From an uncultured Clostridia bacterium (GTDB taxonomy: Bacteria > Bacillota > Clostridia > Christensenellales > Aristaeellaceae), in the NCBI GenBank assembly GCA_934630705.1, contig CAKTWP010000024.1, positions 1 to 30,563 on the forward strand: 30,563 nt of DNA. The letters are read 5' to 3'. The translations under genes and the position numbers were made by a program. The notes below the pieces were generated by a model that searched no databases, had not been told where the DNA came from, and was given only the letters and a program-made list of their open reading frames with translations. Below are positions 8,120 to 15,203 of the stretch, in pieces. Each line of letters opens with the position of its first letter. Position 1 is the stretch's first letter.

Positions 8120-9037
8120 TTACTTCCACAGCTCGTCCGGATACTGGCCGTTTTCCTTCATCCGGGCGATGGCCTGGCGAACCTTGGGCATATCCTCATG
8201 ATAAGTCACGCCGAACCACTTTTCGTGGGTGGGCAGTACCTCCACGGTGGCCTTGCCTTCTTCAATCAGCTGATTGGGAATCAGGGGCAGGAAGTACTCG
8301 CATTTCAGGGGATTCCTGGGCAGGTTCTCCCGCAGATAACCGGCAAAGCGGCCTTCGATTTCGCTCAGCACCTCCGGGGTGAAGCCCCACAGATTCATGG
8401 ACACGATGGTGCCAGCGGGCAGGAACGTGAAGGTTTTGCCATCGTCCTCGGTAAAGGCGGCGCCGCCCTCCCGGGGCTCGATATGGGTGCGCTCCACGAT
8501 CCCGGTAAGATATTTGCCCGTTTCATCCGTTTGGCATACGCCCCGGGCCACATGGCCATTTTCCGTCAGCGTGTTTTCCACGCGATAGCCCACCATGGCA
8601 TATTCATAGCCCGGATGATCCGCCGCCAGGAAATCGTGGATCGCCTGGAAGGCGGAAGCACCATAAAAATCGTCCGCATTGATCACGGCAAAGGGCGCAT
8701 CGATCTCATCCTTGGCGCACAGCACCGCATGGGCCGTGCCCCAGGGCTTCACCCGACCTTCAGGTACGGAAAAGCCTTCAGGCAGCATAGTGGGAATCTG
8801 CCTGGCAAAGCGGAGCCTGGCCCTGCTGCCGATGCGGCTGCCAATAGTCTCCTTGAACTGCGCTTCGTTTTCGGGCTTCACGATGCACACGATCTCGTCA
8901 AAGCCTGCCCGCAGCGCATCGAAAATGGAATAATCAATGATGAAATGTCCCTGCGGATCCACGGGATCCATCTGCTTGAGCCCGCCATACCGGCTGCCCA
9001 GCCCTGCCGCCATAATCACCAATTGGGTTTTCTTCAT
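8120..9037 (-). CDS. Sugar-phosphate nucleotidyltransferase (NTP_transferase family)
   Basis: A 305-residue single-domain nucleotidyltransferase. The N terminus carries the signature MAAGLGSRYGGLKQ (residues 9-22), which binds the nucleotide triphosphate. NADDFYG near residue 119 supplies the metal-binding aspartates. PWGTAHAVL is a substrate-loop motif shared with UTP- and GlcNAc-type enzymes. It probably joins an NTP to a sugar phosphate to make an activated sugar, but which sugar cannot be read from sequence. It is shorter than GlmU and lacks a hexapeptide acyltransferase tail. An AAGGAGG site lies just before the start. A sigma-A-like promoter of its own lies at 9073-9101, so it need not depend on the ABC-F gene upstream. 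Confidence 0.82.
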   Translation of the reverse strand: MKKTQLVIMAAGLGSRYGGLKQMDPVDPQGHFIIDYSIFDALRAGFDEIVCIVKPENEAQFKETIGSRIGSRARLRFARQIPTMLPEGFSVPEGRVKPWGTAHAVLCAKDEIDAPFAVINADDFYGASAFQAIHDFLAADHPGYEYAMVGYRVENTLTENGHVARGVCQTDETGKYLTGIVERTHIEPREGGAAFTEDDGKTFTFLPAGTIVSMNLWGFTPEVLSEIEGRFAGYLRENLPRNPLKCEYFLPLIPNQLIEEGKATVEVLPTHEKWFGVTYHEDMPKVRQAIARMKENGQYPDELWK

Positions 9038-9072
9038 AAAAAACGCCTCCTTGCCGCAATGATGCTGGGGTC

Positions 9073-9101
9073 ATTATACGCGCTTTTGGGCTTTTCGTCC
9101 A
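9073..9101 (-). promoter_or_regulatory. Sigma-A-type promoter for the nucleotidyltransferase
   Basis: Reading the - strand, TGGACG (9096-9101) and a perfect TATAAT (9073-9078) are separated by 17 bases. The predicted start of transcription is about 30 bases upstream of the ATG at 9037. Confidence 0.7.
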
Positions 9102-9115
9102 GTGTTTATTTGCAA

Positions 9116-10612
9116 TCATTTGCAACTCAATGCAATAATCTGTGTGGAAAGCTGCTGGATAAACGCCTTGTCGTGTTCCACCAGCACCATCGTGGGATGA
9201 AACTGGGCAATCAGCTGGGCAATCTGCATCCGGGACAGCACATCGATGAAATTAAGCGGTTCATCCCACAGATACAGATGCGCCTGCTGGCAAAGGCTTC
9301 GGGCGATCAGCACCTTCTTTTGCTGGCCCGCGCTGTAGGCGCTCATATCCTTTTCAAATTGCTCCCGGGAGAAATCCAGCTTGCGCAGAATGGTTTTGAA
9401 CAGCGTTTCATCAACGCCGCTTTGCTGGATAAAATCCCGCAGCGGTCCGGAAAGCGCCGCCTGCTGGGGCACGACGGACACAATCAGCCCGCTGGCGCGA
9501 TACACTTCGCCGGAAAGCGGCGGCATATCTCCGGCCAGCATGCGCAGCACCGTGGATTTTCCGCAGCCGTTCTTGCCTGTCAGCGCCAGAATATCGCCGT
9601 TGCGGATGGTGAAGCGCAGCCCCTGGATCAAGGGATGCGACGGATCATAGCCAAGACTGACGTGGCGCAGGGAAGCGATTACGCCGCCGGGATGGGAAAG
9701 GGGAAACAGCTTGAGCGCCTCGGCCTGATCAATGTTTTTCAGCAGGGCACTTTTTTCCTGGATGTTTTTCTCCATTCGGCTTTCCAGGTTTTTACGCCGC
9801 TGCTGCATGCGCCGGGATTTTTCGCCAATGAACGCCCGTGCGTCCATGCTCTTTTCCCGGCCGCCGGGACGAATGCCGATCTTGGTGCTTTCCACCTTGT
9901 CCGCCCAGGCCCGGGCCTGATGCGCGGCGGCTTTCAGGCCGGATATTTCCCGCTTCAACCGGGCGTTTTCCTCTAACTCAAACTGATCCTGCCGCCGCTT
10001 GTTTTCCTCCCAGGAGGAGAAATTGCCCTTCTGCACCTCGATATTGGCGCGATTGATGGACAGGATGTGATCCACACAGCCGTCCAGAAACGTCCGATCA
10101 TGGGAGACCAGGATGAACCCCTTTTTCCCATTCAGATAATGGCTCACCACCTCCCGGCCATGCATGTCCAGATGGTTTGTTGGCTCGTCAATCAACAGAA
10201 AATGCTGTTCCTGGGCAAAGAGCATGGCCAGCAGCGCCTTGGCCCGCTCGCCGCCGGACAACGTGGCAAAGGGCCGGCACAGCGCCTCGTCTTCTATCTC
10301 CAGCAGGGACGCCTCCCGCAGAAAGCGCCAGATTTCCCCATCCGGTGAGCGGTCCGCGGCCAGCTCCAAGGGGGACTGCCCCTCATCGGGAACAGGGAAG
10401 GGAAAGTAATCAAAGGCGACAGGAGCGCTGATTGCGCCGTGATCGGGCAGCTGGCCGCAGAGAATGCGCAACAGGGTCGTTTTTCCCCGGCCGTTGCGGC
10501 CCACAAAGCCCAGCTTCCAATCGGTATCGAGCTGGAAGGACGCATCGTCAAAGATCAGATCGGGGCTGCCGTCATAGGCAAAGGTTAAATGTGATACCTG
10601 AATTCGCGCCAT
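9116..10612 (-). CDS. ABC-F ribosomal protection protein, Lsa/CplR-like
   Basis: A 498-residue protein with two ATP-binding cassettes and no membrane segment. Cassette 1 has Walker A GRNGRGKT (38-45), signature LSGGE (118-122) and Walker B IDEPTNHLD (141-149). Cassette 2 has Walker A GKNGCGKST (346-354), a degenerate signature YSAGQ (426-430) and LWDEPLNFID (448-457). The charged helical linker between them (about 200-300) is the arm that reaches into the ribosomal peptidyl-transferase region. Length and the degenerate second cassette match Lsa/CplR-type proteins, which protect against lincosamides, pleuromutilins and streptogramin A. The drug range of this copy is inferred, and a housekeeping role is possible. 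The 5' leader looks like an antibiotic-sensing attenuator. Confidence 0.87.
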   Translation of the reverse strand: MARIQVSHLTFAYDGSPDLIFDDASFQLDTDWKLGFVGRNGRGKTTLLRILCGQLPDHGAISAPVAFDYFPFPVPDEGQSPLELAADRSPDGEIWRFLREASLLEIEDEALCRPFATLSGGERAKALLAMLFAQEQHFLLIDEPTNHLDMHGREVVSHYLNGKKGFILVSHDRTFLDGCVDHILSINRANIEVQKGNFSSWEENKRRQDQFELEENARLKREISGLKAAAHQARAWADKVESTKIGIRPGGREKSMDARAFIGEKSRRMQQRRKNLESRMEKNIQEKSALLKNIDQAEALKLFPLSHPGGVIASLRHVSLGYDPSHPLIQGLRFTIRNGDILALTGKNGCGKSTVLRMLAGDMPPLSGEVYRASGLIVSVVPQQAALSGPLRDFIQQSGVDETLFKTILRKLDFSREQFEKDMSAYSAGQQKKVLIARSLCQQAHLYLWDEPLNFIDVLSRMQIAQLIAQFHPTMVLVEHDKAFIQQLSTQIIALSCK

Positions 10613-10677
10613 AAAAAATCCTCCGGATGATTCCGCAGGCTAAAAGCACGCTTTTTTAACACGCCTAAAAGACACGC

Positions 10678-10806
10678 AAAAAGGATGCGCACTTTCACAG
10701 CCTGCCAAGGCGCACATGAAACAGGGGACAGCGTTCGCTCGCTTCCCGCCGGTTCATTGGCCTTTTGTCTGATCGACAGCAGGTTGTTACTTGTTCCGCA
10801 TCCTTT
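10678..10806 (-). promoter_or_regulatory. Candidate transcription attenuator in the ABC-F leader
   Basis: In the leader RNA, AAAGGATGCG (10797-10806, covering the upstream-ORF start codon) is perfectly complementary to CGCATCCTTT (10680-10689). That segment runs into a five-U tract (10678-10682). The same 3' segment can instead form a local hairpin: 10710-10717 with 10685-10692, 8 bp including two G-U pairs, followed by CCUUUUU. A further hairpin sits between (10725-10747). Mutually exclusive stems ending in a U-tract, controlled by a tiny ORF, are the known layout of ribosome-mediated attenuators of ABC-F genes such as vmlR and lmo0919. Confidence 0.65.
10787..10801 (-). CDS. Four-codon upstream ORF (leader peptide MRNK)
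   Basis: ATG CGG AAC AAG TAA is preceded by AAGGGGTG (10807-10814) at good ribosome-binding distance. It lies about 25 bases downstream of the predicted transcription start and 175 bases upstream of the ABC-F start. Such minute ORFs in ABC-F leaders serve as places where a drug-bound ribosome stalls. The start codon is inside one arm of the attenuator. Translation is not proven from sequence alone. Confidence 0.6.
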   Translation of the reverse strand: MRNK

Positions 10807-10812
10807 CACCCC

Positions 10813-10851
10813 TTCGCGTTTGCTGGCTTTAGCATAGCACACAAACGCGAA
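10813..10851. repeat. Perfect 10-bp inverted repeat flanking the ABC-F -10 box
   Basis: TTCGCGTTTG (10842-10851, read on the - strand) is mirrored by CAAACGCGAA (10813-10822), with 19 bases between, centred on the -10 element. It may be an operator for a repressor. No T-run follows on either strand that would make it a standard terminator. Confidence 0.7.
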
Positions 10852-10859
10852 AAACGCAA
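10831..10859 (-). promoter_or_regulatory. Sigma-A-type promoter of the ABC-F gene
   Basis: On the - strand TTGCGT (10854-10859) and TATGCT (10831-10836) are 17 bases apart, and a TGC extended -10 element precedes the -10 box. The -10 box lies between the arms of a perfect inverted repeat (see repeat at 10813-10851). The predicted transcript has a leader of over 200 bases. Confidence 0.75.
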
Positions 10860-10872
10860 GCAAAGATTCAGC

Positions 10873-10956
10873 TTATCCCTGTTTTCCCCTTGCCAGAAGC
10901 CGCAGCAGCCCCCGAACGCCCCGGGGGGCGCGCACGCAGATCACGCGAATGGCCAT
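10873..10956 (-). CDS. spoVM: SpoVM-like sporulation peptide (27 residues)
   Basis: A 27-codon ORF starts eight bases after AGGAGG (10964-10969 on the + coordinates) and ends at TAA 10873-10875. The peptide begins MAIRVICVRAPRGVRG and continues as an Arg/Leu-rich amphipathic helix. It aligns without gaps to Bacillus SpoVM over the core: VRAPRGVRGLLR against IKLPKFLGGIVR. That keeps the helix-interrupting Pro, the flanking basic residues, a Gly and the important Arg. SpoVM senses convex membrane curvature on the forespore and anchors the coat ATPase SpoIVA. In Bacillus spoVM lies just downstream of rpe, so the neighbourhood agrees. The gene is below most gene-finders' length limits. It is shared with no other obvious ORF on either strand. 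Confidence 0.8.
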   Translation of the reverse strand: MAIRVICVRAPRGVRGLLRLLARGKQG

Positions 10957-10971
10957 TTCAATCGCCTCCTA

Positions 10972-11166
10972 TTATTTTCGAATCAGCATGACGCCCAGCC
11001 CTACCAGCGCCAATCCCACCAGCGCGGCCAACGCCCAGCAGGGCACAAACAGCAAAACCACCGCTGCGCCCACCGCAATCAATACCGCCCCGGCAATGCG
11101 CAGCGCCGGACTTTTTTCGCTGGCGTAGCATTTGGTTTCCACGCTGTCCTCCCGCCGCCATGGCAT
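10972..11166 (-). CDS. Small membrane protein of unknown function (64 residues)
   Basis: I do not recognise this family. The ORF starts at ATG 11166, after GGAGGTGA (11172-11179). It encodes a short charged head (MPWRREDSVETKCYASEKS) followed by two hydrophobic segments at about residues 22-41 and 43-62, joined by a Pro-Cys-Trp turn, and ends in IRK. This is a likely hairpin-shaped inner-membrane protein. The stop is 15 bases upstream of the spoVM-like start, so the two are probably co-transcribed, which hints at a sporulation link. A frame starting at 11188 overlaps it but yields a non-hydrophobic, Gly/Arg-rich peptide and is less credible. Confidence 0.65.
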   Translation of the reverse strand: MPWRREDSVETKCYASEKSPALRIAGAVLIAVGAAVVLLFVPCWALAALVGLALVGLGVMLIRK

Positions 11167-11288
11167 GCGCCATCACCTCCGCTTCCATCCTATGCCGCCG
11201 CAGGGAGAATTAGACGCGTCCAGTTTCGGAGAAACCTCTGTTTAACCGGGACGAATCGCACAAATCTGTTAAATAATTGCGCAAACCC

Positions 11289-11317
11289 TTGCACTTATGG
11301 GCTTTGCGGGGTACAAT
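11289..11317 (+). promoter_or_regulatory. Sigma-A-type promoter of tilS, giving a near-leaderless transcript
   Basis: TTGCAC (11289-11294) and TACAAT (11312-11317) are exactly 17 bases apart. The ATG of tilS begins nine bases after the -10 box, so transcription would start at or within about three bases of the start codon. No Shine-Dalgarno sequence is present. Confidence 0.75.
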
Positions 11318-11325
11318 AAACCAGT

Positions 11326-12642
11326 ATGAGTAAATGGGATTTTTTGCTCGACGCGGTGGATTCGTCCTGGCGTGCGGGCGGCAGGCCGGCGTGTGTGCTG
11401 GCGGCGGTATCCGGCGGCGCCGACTCGGTTGCCCTGCTCTGGGTGCTGAACCGGCTGCAAAAGCGCCAACGCTTTGGCCTTTTTGCGGTTCATGTGGATC
11501 ACGGGCTGCGGCCTGAATCCGGGGAGGATGCGGCATTTGTGGCGGCGCTGTGCCGGGAATGGGGCATTCCCTGCCGGATTACGCGGGTGCAGGTTGCCGG
11601 GAAAGGCGAAGACGCCGCCCGGGAGGCCCGATACGCAGCGCTGGCGGAAGCCTGTGCCCAATCCGGCGCACAGGCGCTGGCGCTGGCCCATCACCAGCGG
11701 GATCAGGCGGAAACGCTGCTGCTGCATCTGTGCCGTGGCAGCGGAACGGCCGGGCTTTGCGGCATGCGTCAATGGGCGGAGCGCCCGTTTCCGGACGGTA
11801 CAGCCCTTCGCTTATGGCGGCCCTTGCTCCATGAAACGCCCGAAACCCTACGGGCGCTGCTGATGGAGCAGGGCGTTTCCTGGCGGGAGGATCCGACCAA
11901 CGGTCAGGATGCGTATCTGCGCAATTTTCTGCGGCATCGTGTGCTGCCGGTGCTGGCGGAAAGGATTCCCGGCGCGGAGGCGGCCATGGATCGGGCTGCG
12001 CTGGTGCTGCAGGGGGAGGATGATTGCCTTGCGCAGCTGTGCCGGGATTTTCTGGATGCGCATGCCTGCCTCCATCCGCCCTGCATCTTTCTGATGCGGC
12101 TGCCCTTTCTGGCGCTGCATCCGGCGCTGCAGCAGCGGGTGCTGCGTGCGGCTTCGCCTGTCGCGCTGGATTATGACGCGACCCTTCGCGCCCTGGCGCT
12201 GTCTCCGGGCCAAGGCGTGAACCTGCCGGAGGGCTGGCGGCTTTTGTGCCGCAAAGAACGGCTGCACTTTGTGCCGCCATCGCCTGTCCCGGCGACGCCG
12301 GGCCATCTGACTGAAACCCCTTATGCCGGTTGGCCGGGGGACGGGAAACGCTGCCAGGCGTTCCCCAAGGCCGCATTGGCAGGCGCGCAATTGCGCTTTC
12401 GTCTGCCGGGCGACCGGATTCATCCGCTGGGCTGCATGGGGGAAAAATCCCTGCAGGATTATCTGGTGGATCGCGGCGTGGATCAGCCATTTCGCGATTA
12501 TGTGCCCCTGTTGTGCGCGGGCCGCCGTGTGATCTGGGCCATCGGCGTGGGACCCGGCGAGGAAGCCCGGGTGACGGCGGGCACGGATGCAAGCCTGCTG
12601 CGGTATGACGGTTTCCTGCCCGGTGAAATTCCGGGCGAATGA
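11326..12642 (+). CDS. tilS: tRNA(Ile)-lysidine synthase TilS
   Basis: A 438-residue N-type ATP pyrophosphatase. It attaches lysine to C34 of tRNA-Ile(CAU), changing its reading from AUG to AUA and its charging from Met to Ile. The PP-loop SGGADS lies at residues 29-34. HVDHGLR and the ALAHHQRDQAETLLLHL segment follow, typical of TilS. RNFLRHRVLPVL marks the end of the catalytic domain, and the C-terminal substrate-binding domain fills residues from about 340. The start is supported by a promoter that would put the 5' end of the mRNA at the ATG. Thirty bases separate it from hpt, so tilS-hpt form the usual pair upstream of ftsH. Confidence 0.95.
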   Translation: MSKWDFLLDAVDSSWRAGGRPACVLAAVSGGADSVALLWVLNRLQKRQRFGLFAVHVDHGLRPESGEDAAFVAALCREWGIPCRITRVQVAGKGEDAAREARYAALAEACAQSGAQALALAHHQRDQAETLLLHLCRGSGTAGLCGMRQWAERPFPDGTALRLWRPLLHETPETLRALLMEQGVSWREDPTNGQDAYLRNFLRHRVLPVLAERIPGAEAAMDRAALVLQGEDDCLAQLCRDFLDAHACLHPPCIFLMRLPFLALHPALQQRVLRAASPVALDYDATLRALALSPGQGVNLPEGWRLLCRKERLHFVPPSPVPATPGHLTETPYAGWPGDGKRCQAFPKAALAGAQLRFRLPGDRIHPLGCMGEKSLQDYLVDRGVDQPFRDYVPLLCAGRRVIWAIGVGPGEEARVTAGTDASLLRYDGFLPGEIPGE

Positions 12643-12672
12643 ATAATTTACAATTAAAGGAGAAAAACAACG

Positions 12673-13236
12673 ATGGATACCAACGCCAACATCTATCAGG
12701 ATCTGGAACGCATCCTGCTGACCCGGGAACAGATTCATGAGGCGGTTGCCAAGCTGGGAAAACAGATTACCCAGGATTACGCCGGCCGGCCGCCGGTGAT
12801 GGTGGGCATTCTCAAGGGCGCGATGATGTTTTTTTCCGATCTGATCCGGGAAATTGACCTGCCCCTGACCACGGATTTCATGTCCATCTCCAGCTATGGC
12901 AGCAGCACCAAGTCCTCCGGCGTGGTGCGGATTCTCAAGGATCTGGACAGGGATATTTCCGGCCGCCATGTGATCGTGGTGGAAGATATTGTAGATAGCG
13001 GGCTGACCCTTTCCTATCTGAGCGAGGTGCTTAAAACCCGCAACGCCGCGTCCGTTTCCATTGTGACGCTGCTGGATAAGCCCGCCCGGCGGAAGGTGCC
13101 CCTGACGGTGCAGTATTCCTGCTTCAATATTCCGAATGCGTTCGTGGTGGGCTATGGGCTGGATTACGATGAAAAGTATCGCAATCTGCCGGATATCGGC
13201 GTGCTGCACCCGAGAATTTACACCAACCAGGACTAA
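12673..13236 (+). CDS. hpt: Hypoxanthine phosphoribosyltransferase
   Basis: A 187-residue purine-salvage enzyme that makes IMP (and usually GMP) from hypoxanthine or guanine and PRPP. The PRPP-binding loop IVVEDIVDSGLTL is at about residues 101-113. GILKGA near 45 and SSYGSST near 73 are further conserved loops. VVGYGLDYDEKYRNLP near the C terminus is typical of bacterial Hpt. AAAGGAGA lies 11 bases upstream of the ATG. In Firmicutes Hpt is encoded between tilS and ftsH and in Bacillus interacts with both. The protein is cytosolic and of ordinary length. Confidence 0.97.
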   Translation: MDTNANIYQDLERILLTREQIHEAVAKLGKQITQDYAGRPPVMVGILKGAMMFFSDLIREIDLPLTTDFMSISSYGSSTKSSGVVRILKDLDRDISGRHVIVVEDIVDSGLTLSYLSEVLKTRNAASVSIVTLLDKPARRKVPLTVQYSCFNIPNAFVVGYGLDYDEKYRNLPDIGVLHPRIYTNQD

Positions 13237-13242
13237 TCCCCG

Positions 13243-13272
13243 TTGTCAATTCCCACCGGGATATGGTATAAT
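13243..13272 (+). promoter_or_regulatory. Near-consensus promoter of ftsH
   Basis: TTGTCA (13243-13248) and a perfect TATAAT (13267-13272) are 18 bases apart in the 71-base gap after hpt. The transcription start would be near 13279, leaving a leader of about 28 bases that carries the AGGAGG of ftsH. The position means ftsH can be expressed independently of tilS-hpt. Confidence 0.8.
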
Positions 13273-13307
13273 ATGCAGGATCCCGGAATTTTAGGAGGAT
13301 TTGCATT

Positions 13308-15203
13308 TTGAGAAAAGTATCGCGAGGGCTGCTGGGCTATGCCGTGATGATCGCTGCGTTTATTCTGCTGATTGCGGCGCTGTCCGGCGGTATGGGCGGC
13401 GCCAGCAAACGGATTGAGTATCCCGAGCTGCTGAAACTGATTGAAAACGACCAGGTGGACCGTGTGTCCATCCGGGGCACGTCTCTGGTGGGCCGGCTGA
13501 AGGACAGCCGTATTTCCAAGGCGGATTACCCCAGCCGCGGCTATGATTTTGAAACCACCATCGGCCCGGATTTTTACGCCACGGTGTGCACCCTGGCGGC
13601 CCAGAAGAAGGGCATTGATCCTGATCTGGTGACGGTGCAGGATCTGAGCTTTGAAATTGAATACCTGGCGCCTGTAACCACGCCCTGGTACGTGGAGCTT
13701 CTGCCGTATCTGATTCCCATTGTGCTGCTGGGCGCCATGTGGTGGTATATCATGCGCCAGCAAACCGGCGGCAACGGCAAGGTGATGAACTTTGGCAAGA
13801 GCCGGGCCAACATGGTCGATCCGAGCAAAAACAAGGTCACGTTTGCGGATGTGGCCGGCGCGGAGGAAGAAAAGGGAGAACTGCGGGAGATCGTGGACTT
13901 CCTCAAGAACCCCAAGCATTATGTGGATCTGGGCGCTCGCATTCCCAAGGGCGTGCTGCTGATGGGCCCTCCCGGCACCGGCAAAACCCTGCTGGCCAAG
14001 GCTGTGGCGGGGGAGGCTAATGTGCCTTTTTTCTCCATTAGCGGTTCGGATTTCGTGGAAATGTTTGTGGGCGTTGGCGCCAGCCGTGTGCGCGATCTGT
14101 TTGAGCAGGCCAAGCGCAATGCCCCCAGCATTGTGTTTATCGATGAAATCGACGCGGTGGGCCGTCATCGCGGCGCGGGCCTGGGCGGCGGGCATGACGA
14201 GCGGGAGCAGACCCTGAACCAGCTGCTGGTGGAAATGGACGGCTTCTCCACCAATGAAGGCGTAATCGTGATGGCTGCCACCAACCGCAAGGATATTCTG
14301 GATCCCGCCCTGCTGCGGCCCGGCCGGTTTGACCGGCAGATCACGGTGAATTATCCCGATCTGGAAGGCCGCATCGCCATTTTGAAGGTGCATGCCAAGG
14401 GCAAGCCGTTGGCCGATGATGTGAATCTGGAAAACGTCGCCAAGCGCACGCCTTATGCCACCGGCGCGGATCTGGAAAACATCATGAACGAAGGCGCGAT
14501 TCAGGCGGCCCGGGAAAAGCGGACGCAGATCACCCAGGCCAACCTGATCGAGGCAGTGGAACGGGTGCAGATGGGCCCCGAAAAGCGCAGCCACAAGGTG
14601 CTGGAAGAAGATCGGCGCATCACCGCGTATCACGAAGCAGGTCACGCCATCGTGGGCCATTATCTGCCCCTGTGCGATGATGTGCATATGATTACCGTGG
14701 TGCCCCGCGGCCAGGCGGCAGGCCTGACCCTGTCGCTCCCTGAAAAGGAGCTGGACCATCAGGGCAAGCAAAAGCTGCTGCAGACCATCGCTATGGCGCT
14801 GGGCGGCCGGGCGGCTGAAAGTCTGACCCAAGAGGATGTGTGCACTGGCGCGGTCAGCGATCTCAAACGCGCCACCGAAGTGGCCCGCAGCATGGTTACC
14901 CGCTTTGGCATGAGCGATAAGCTGGGCAACGTCTATCTGGGCAGCGATCAGGAAATCTTCGTCGGCATGGAATTTGGCCAGAGCCGGGAATACAGCGAAG
15001 AGACCGCCGCGATCATTGACAGCGAGGTGCGCAAGATTCTGAACAATGCCTATCAGCAGGCGCTGGATATTCTTAAGGCGCATATGGACAAGCTTAACGG
15101 CCTGGCCCAGATGCTGATTGAAAAGGAGACCGTTTCCCGGGAGGAATTTGTGAAGTTCATGCAGGATCCCGCCCCGGTGCAGGCGGAAGGCAGCGTGGAA
15201 TGA
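13308..15203 (+). CDS. ftsH: ATP-dependent zinc metalloprotease FtsH
   Basis: A 631-residue membrane-anchored AAA+ protease that degrades misfolded membrane proteins and short-lived regulators. Two transmembrane helices (about 9-27 and 127-149) flank a small extracytoplasmic domain. The ATPase has Walker A GPPGTGKT at 220-227, Walker B IVFIDEID at 275-282 and the second region of homology ending LLRPGRFDR. The protease has HEAGH at 442-446 with Asp518 as the third zinc ligand. The start is TTG 13308, nine bases after AGGAGG (13293-13298); no in-frame ATG fits, because the first helix would be lost. Its last codon overlaps the PHP gene as ATGA. Confidence 0.97.
   Translation: MRKVSRGLLGYAVMIAAFILLIAALSGGMGGASKRIEYPELLKLIENDQVDRVSIRGTSLVGRLKDSRISKADYPSRGYDFETTIGPDFYATVCTLAAQKKGIDPDLVTVQDLSFEIEYLAPVTTPWYVELLPYLIPIVLLGAMWWYIMRQQTGGNGKVMNFGKSRANMVDPSKNKVTFADVAGAEEEKGELREIVDFLKNPKHYVDLGARIPKGVLLMGPPGTGKTLLAKAVAGEANVPFFSISGSDFVEMFVGVGASRVRDLFEQAKRNAPSIVFIDEIDAVGRHRGAGLGGGHDEREQTLNQLLVEMDGFSTNEGVIVMAATNRKDILDPALLRPGRFDRQITVNYPDLEGRIAILKVHAKGKPLADDVNLENVAKRTPYATGADLENIMNEGAIQAAREKRTQITQANLIEAVERVQMGPEKRSHKVLEEDRRITAYHEAGHAIVGHYLPLCDDVHMITVVPRGQAAGLTLSLPEKELDHQGKQKLLQTIAMALGGRAAESLTQEDVCTGAVSDLKRATEVARSMVTRFGMSDKLGNVYLGSDQEIFVGMEFGQSREYSEETAAIIDSEVRKILNNAYQQALDILKAHMDKLNGLAQMLIEKETVSREEFVKFMQDPAPVQAEGSVE

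Noticed and set aside
10958..11188. A 76-codon frame overlapping the small membrane protein
   Set aside because: It yields a Gly/Arg-rich peptide; the other frame has clear hydrophobic helices and a better-placed ribosome site.
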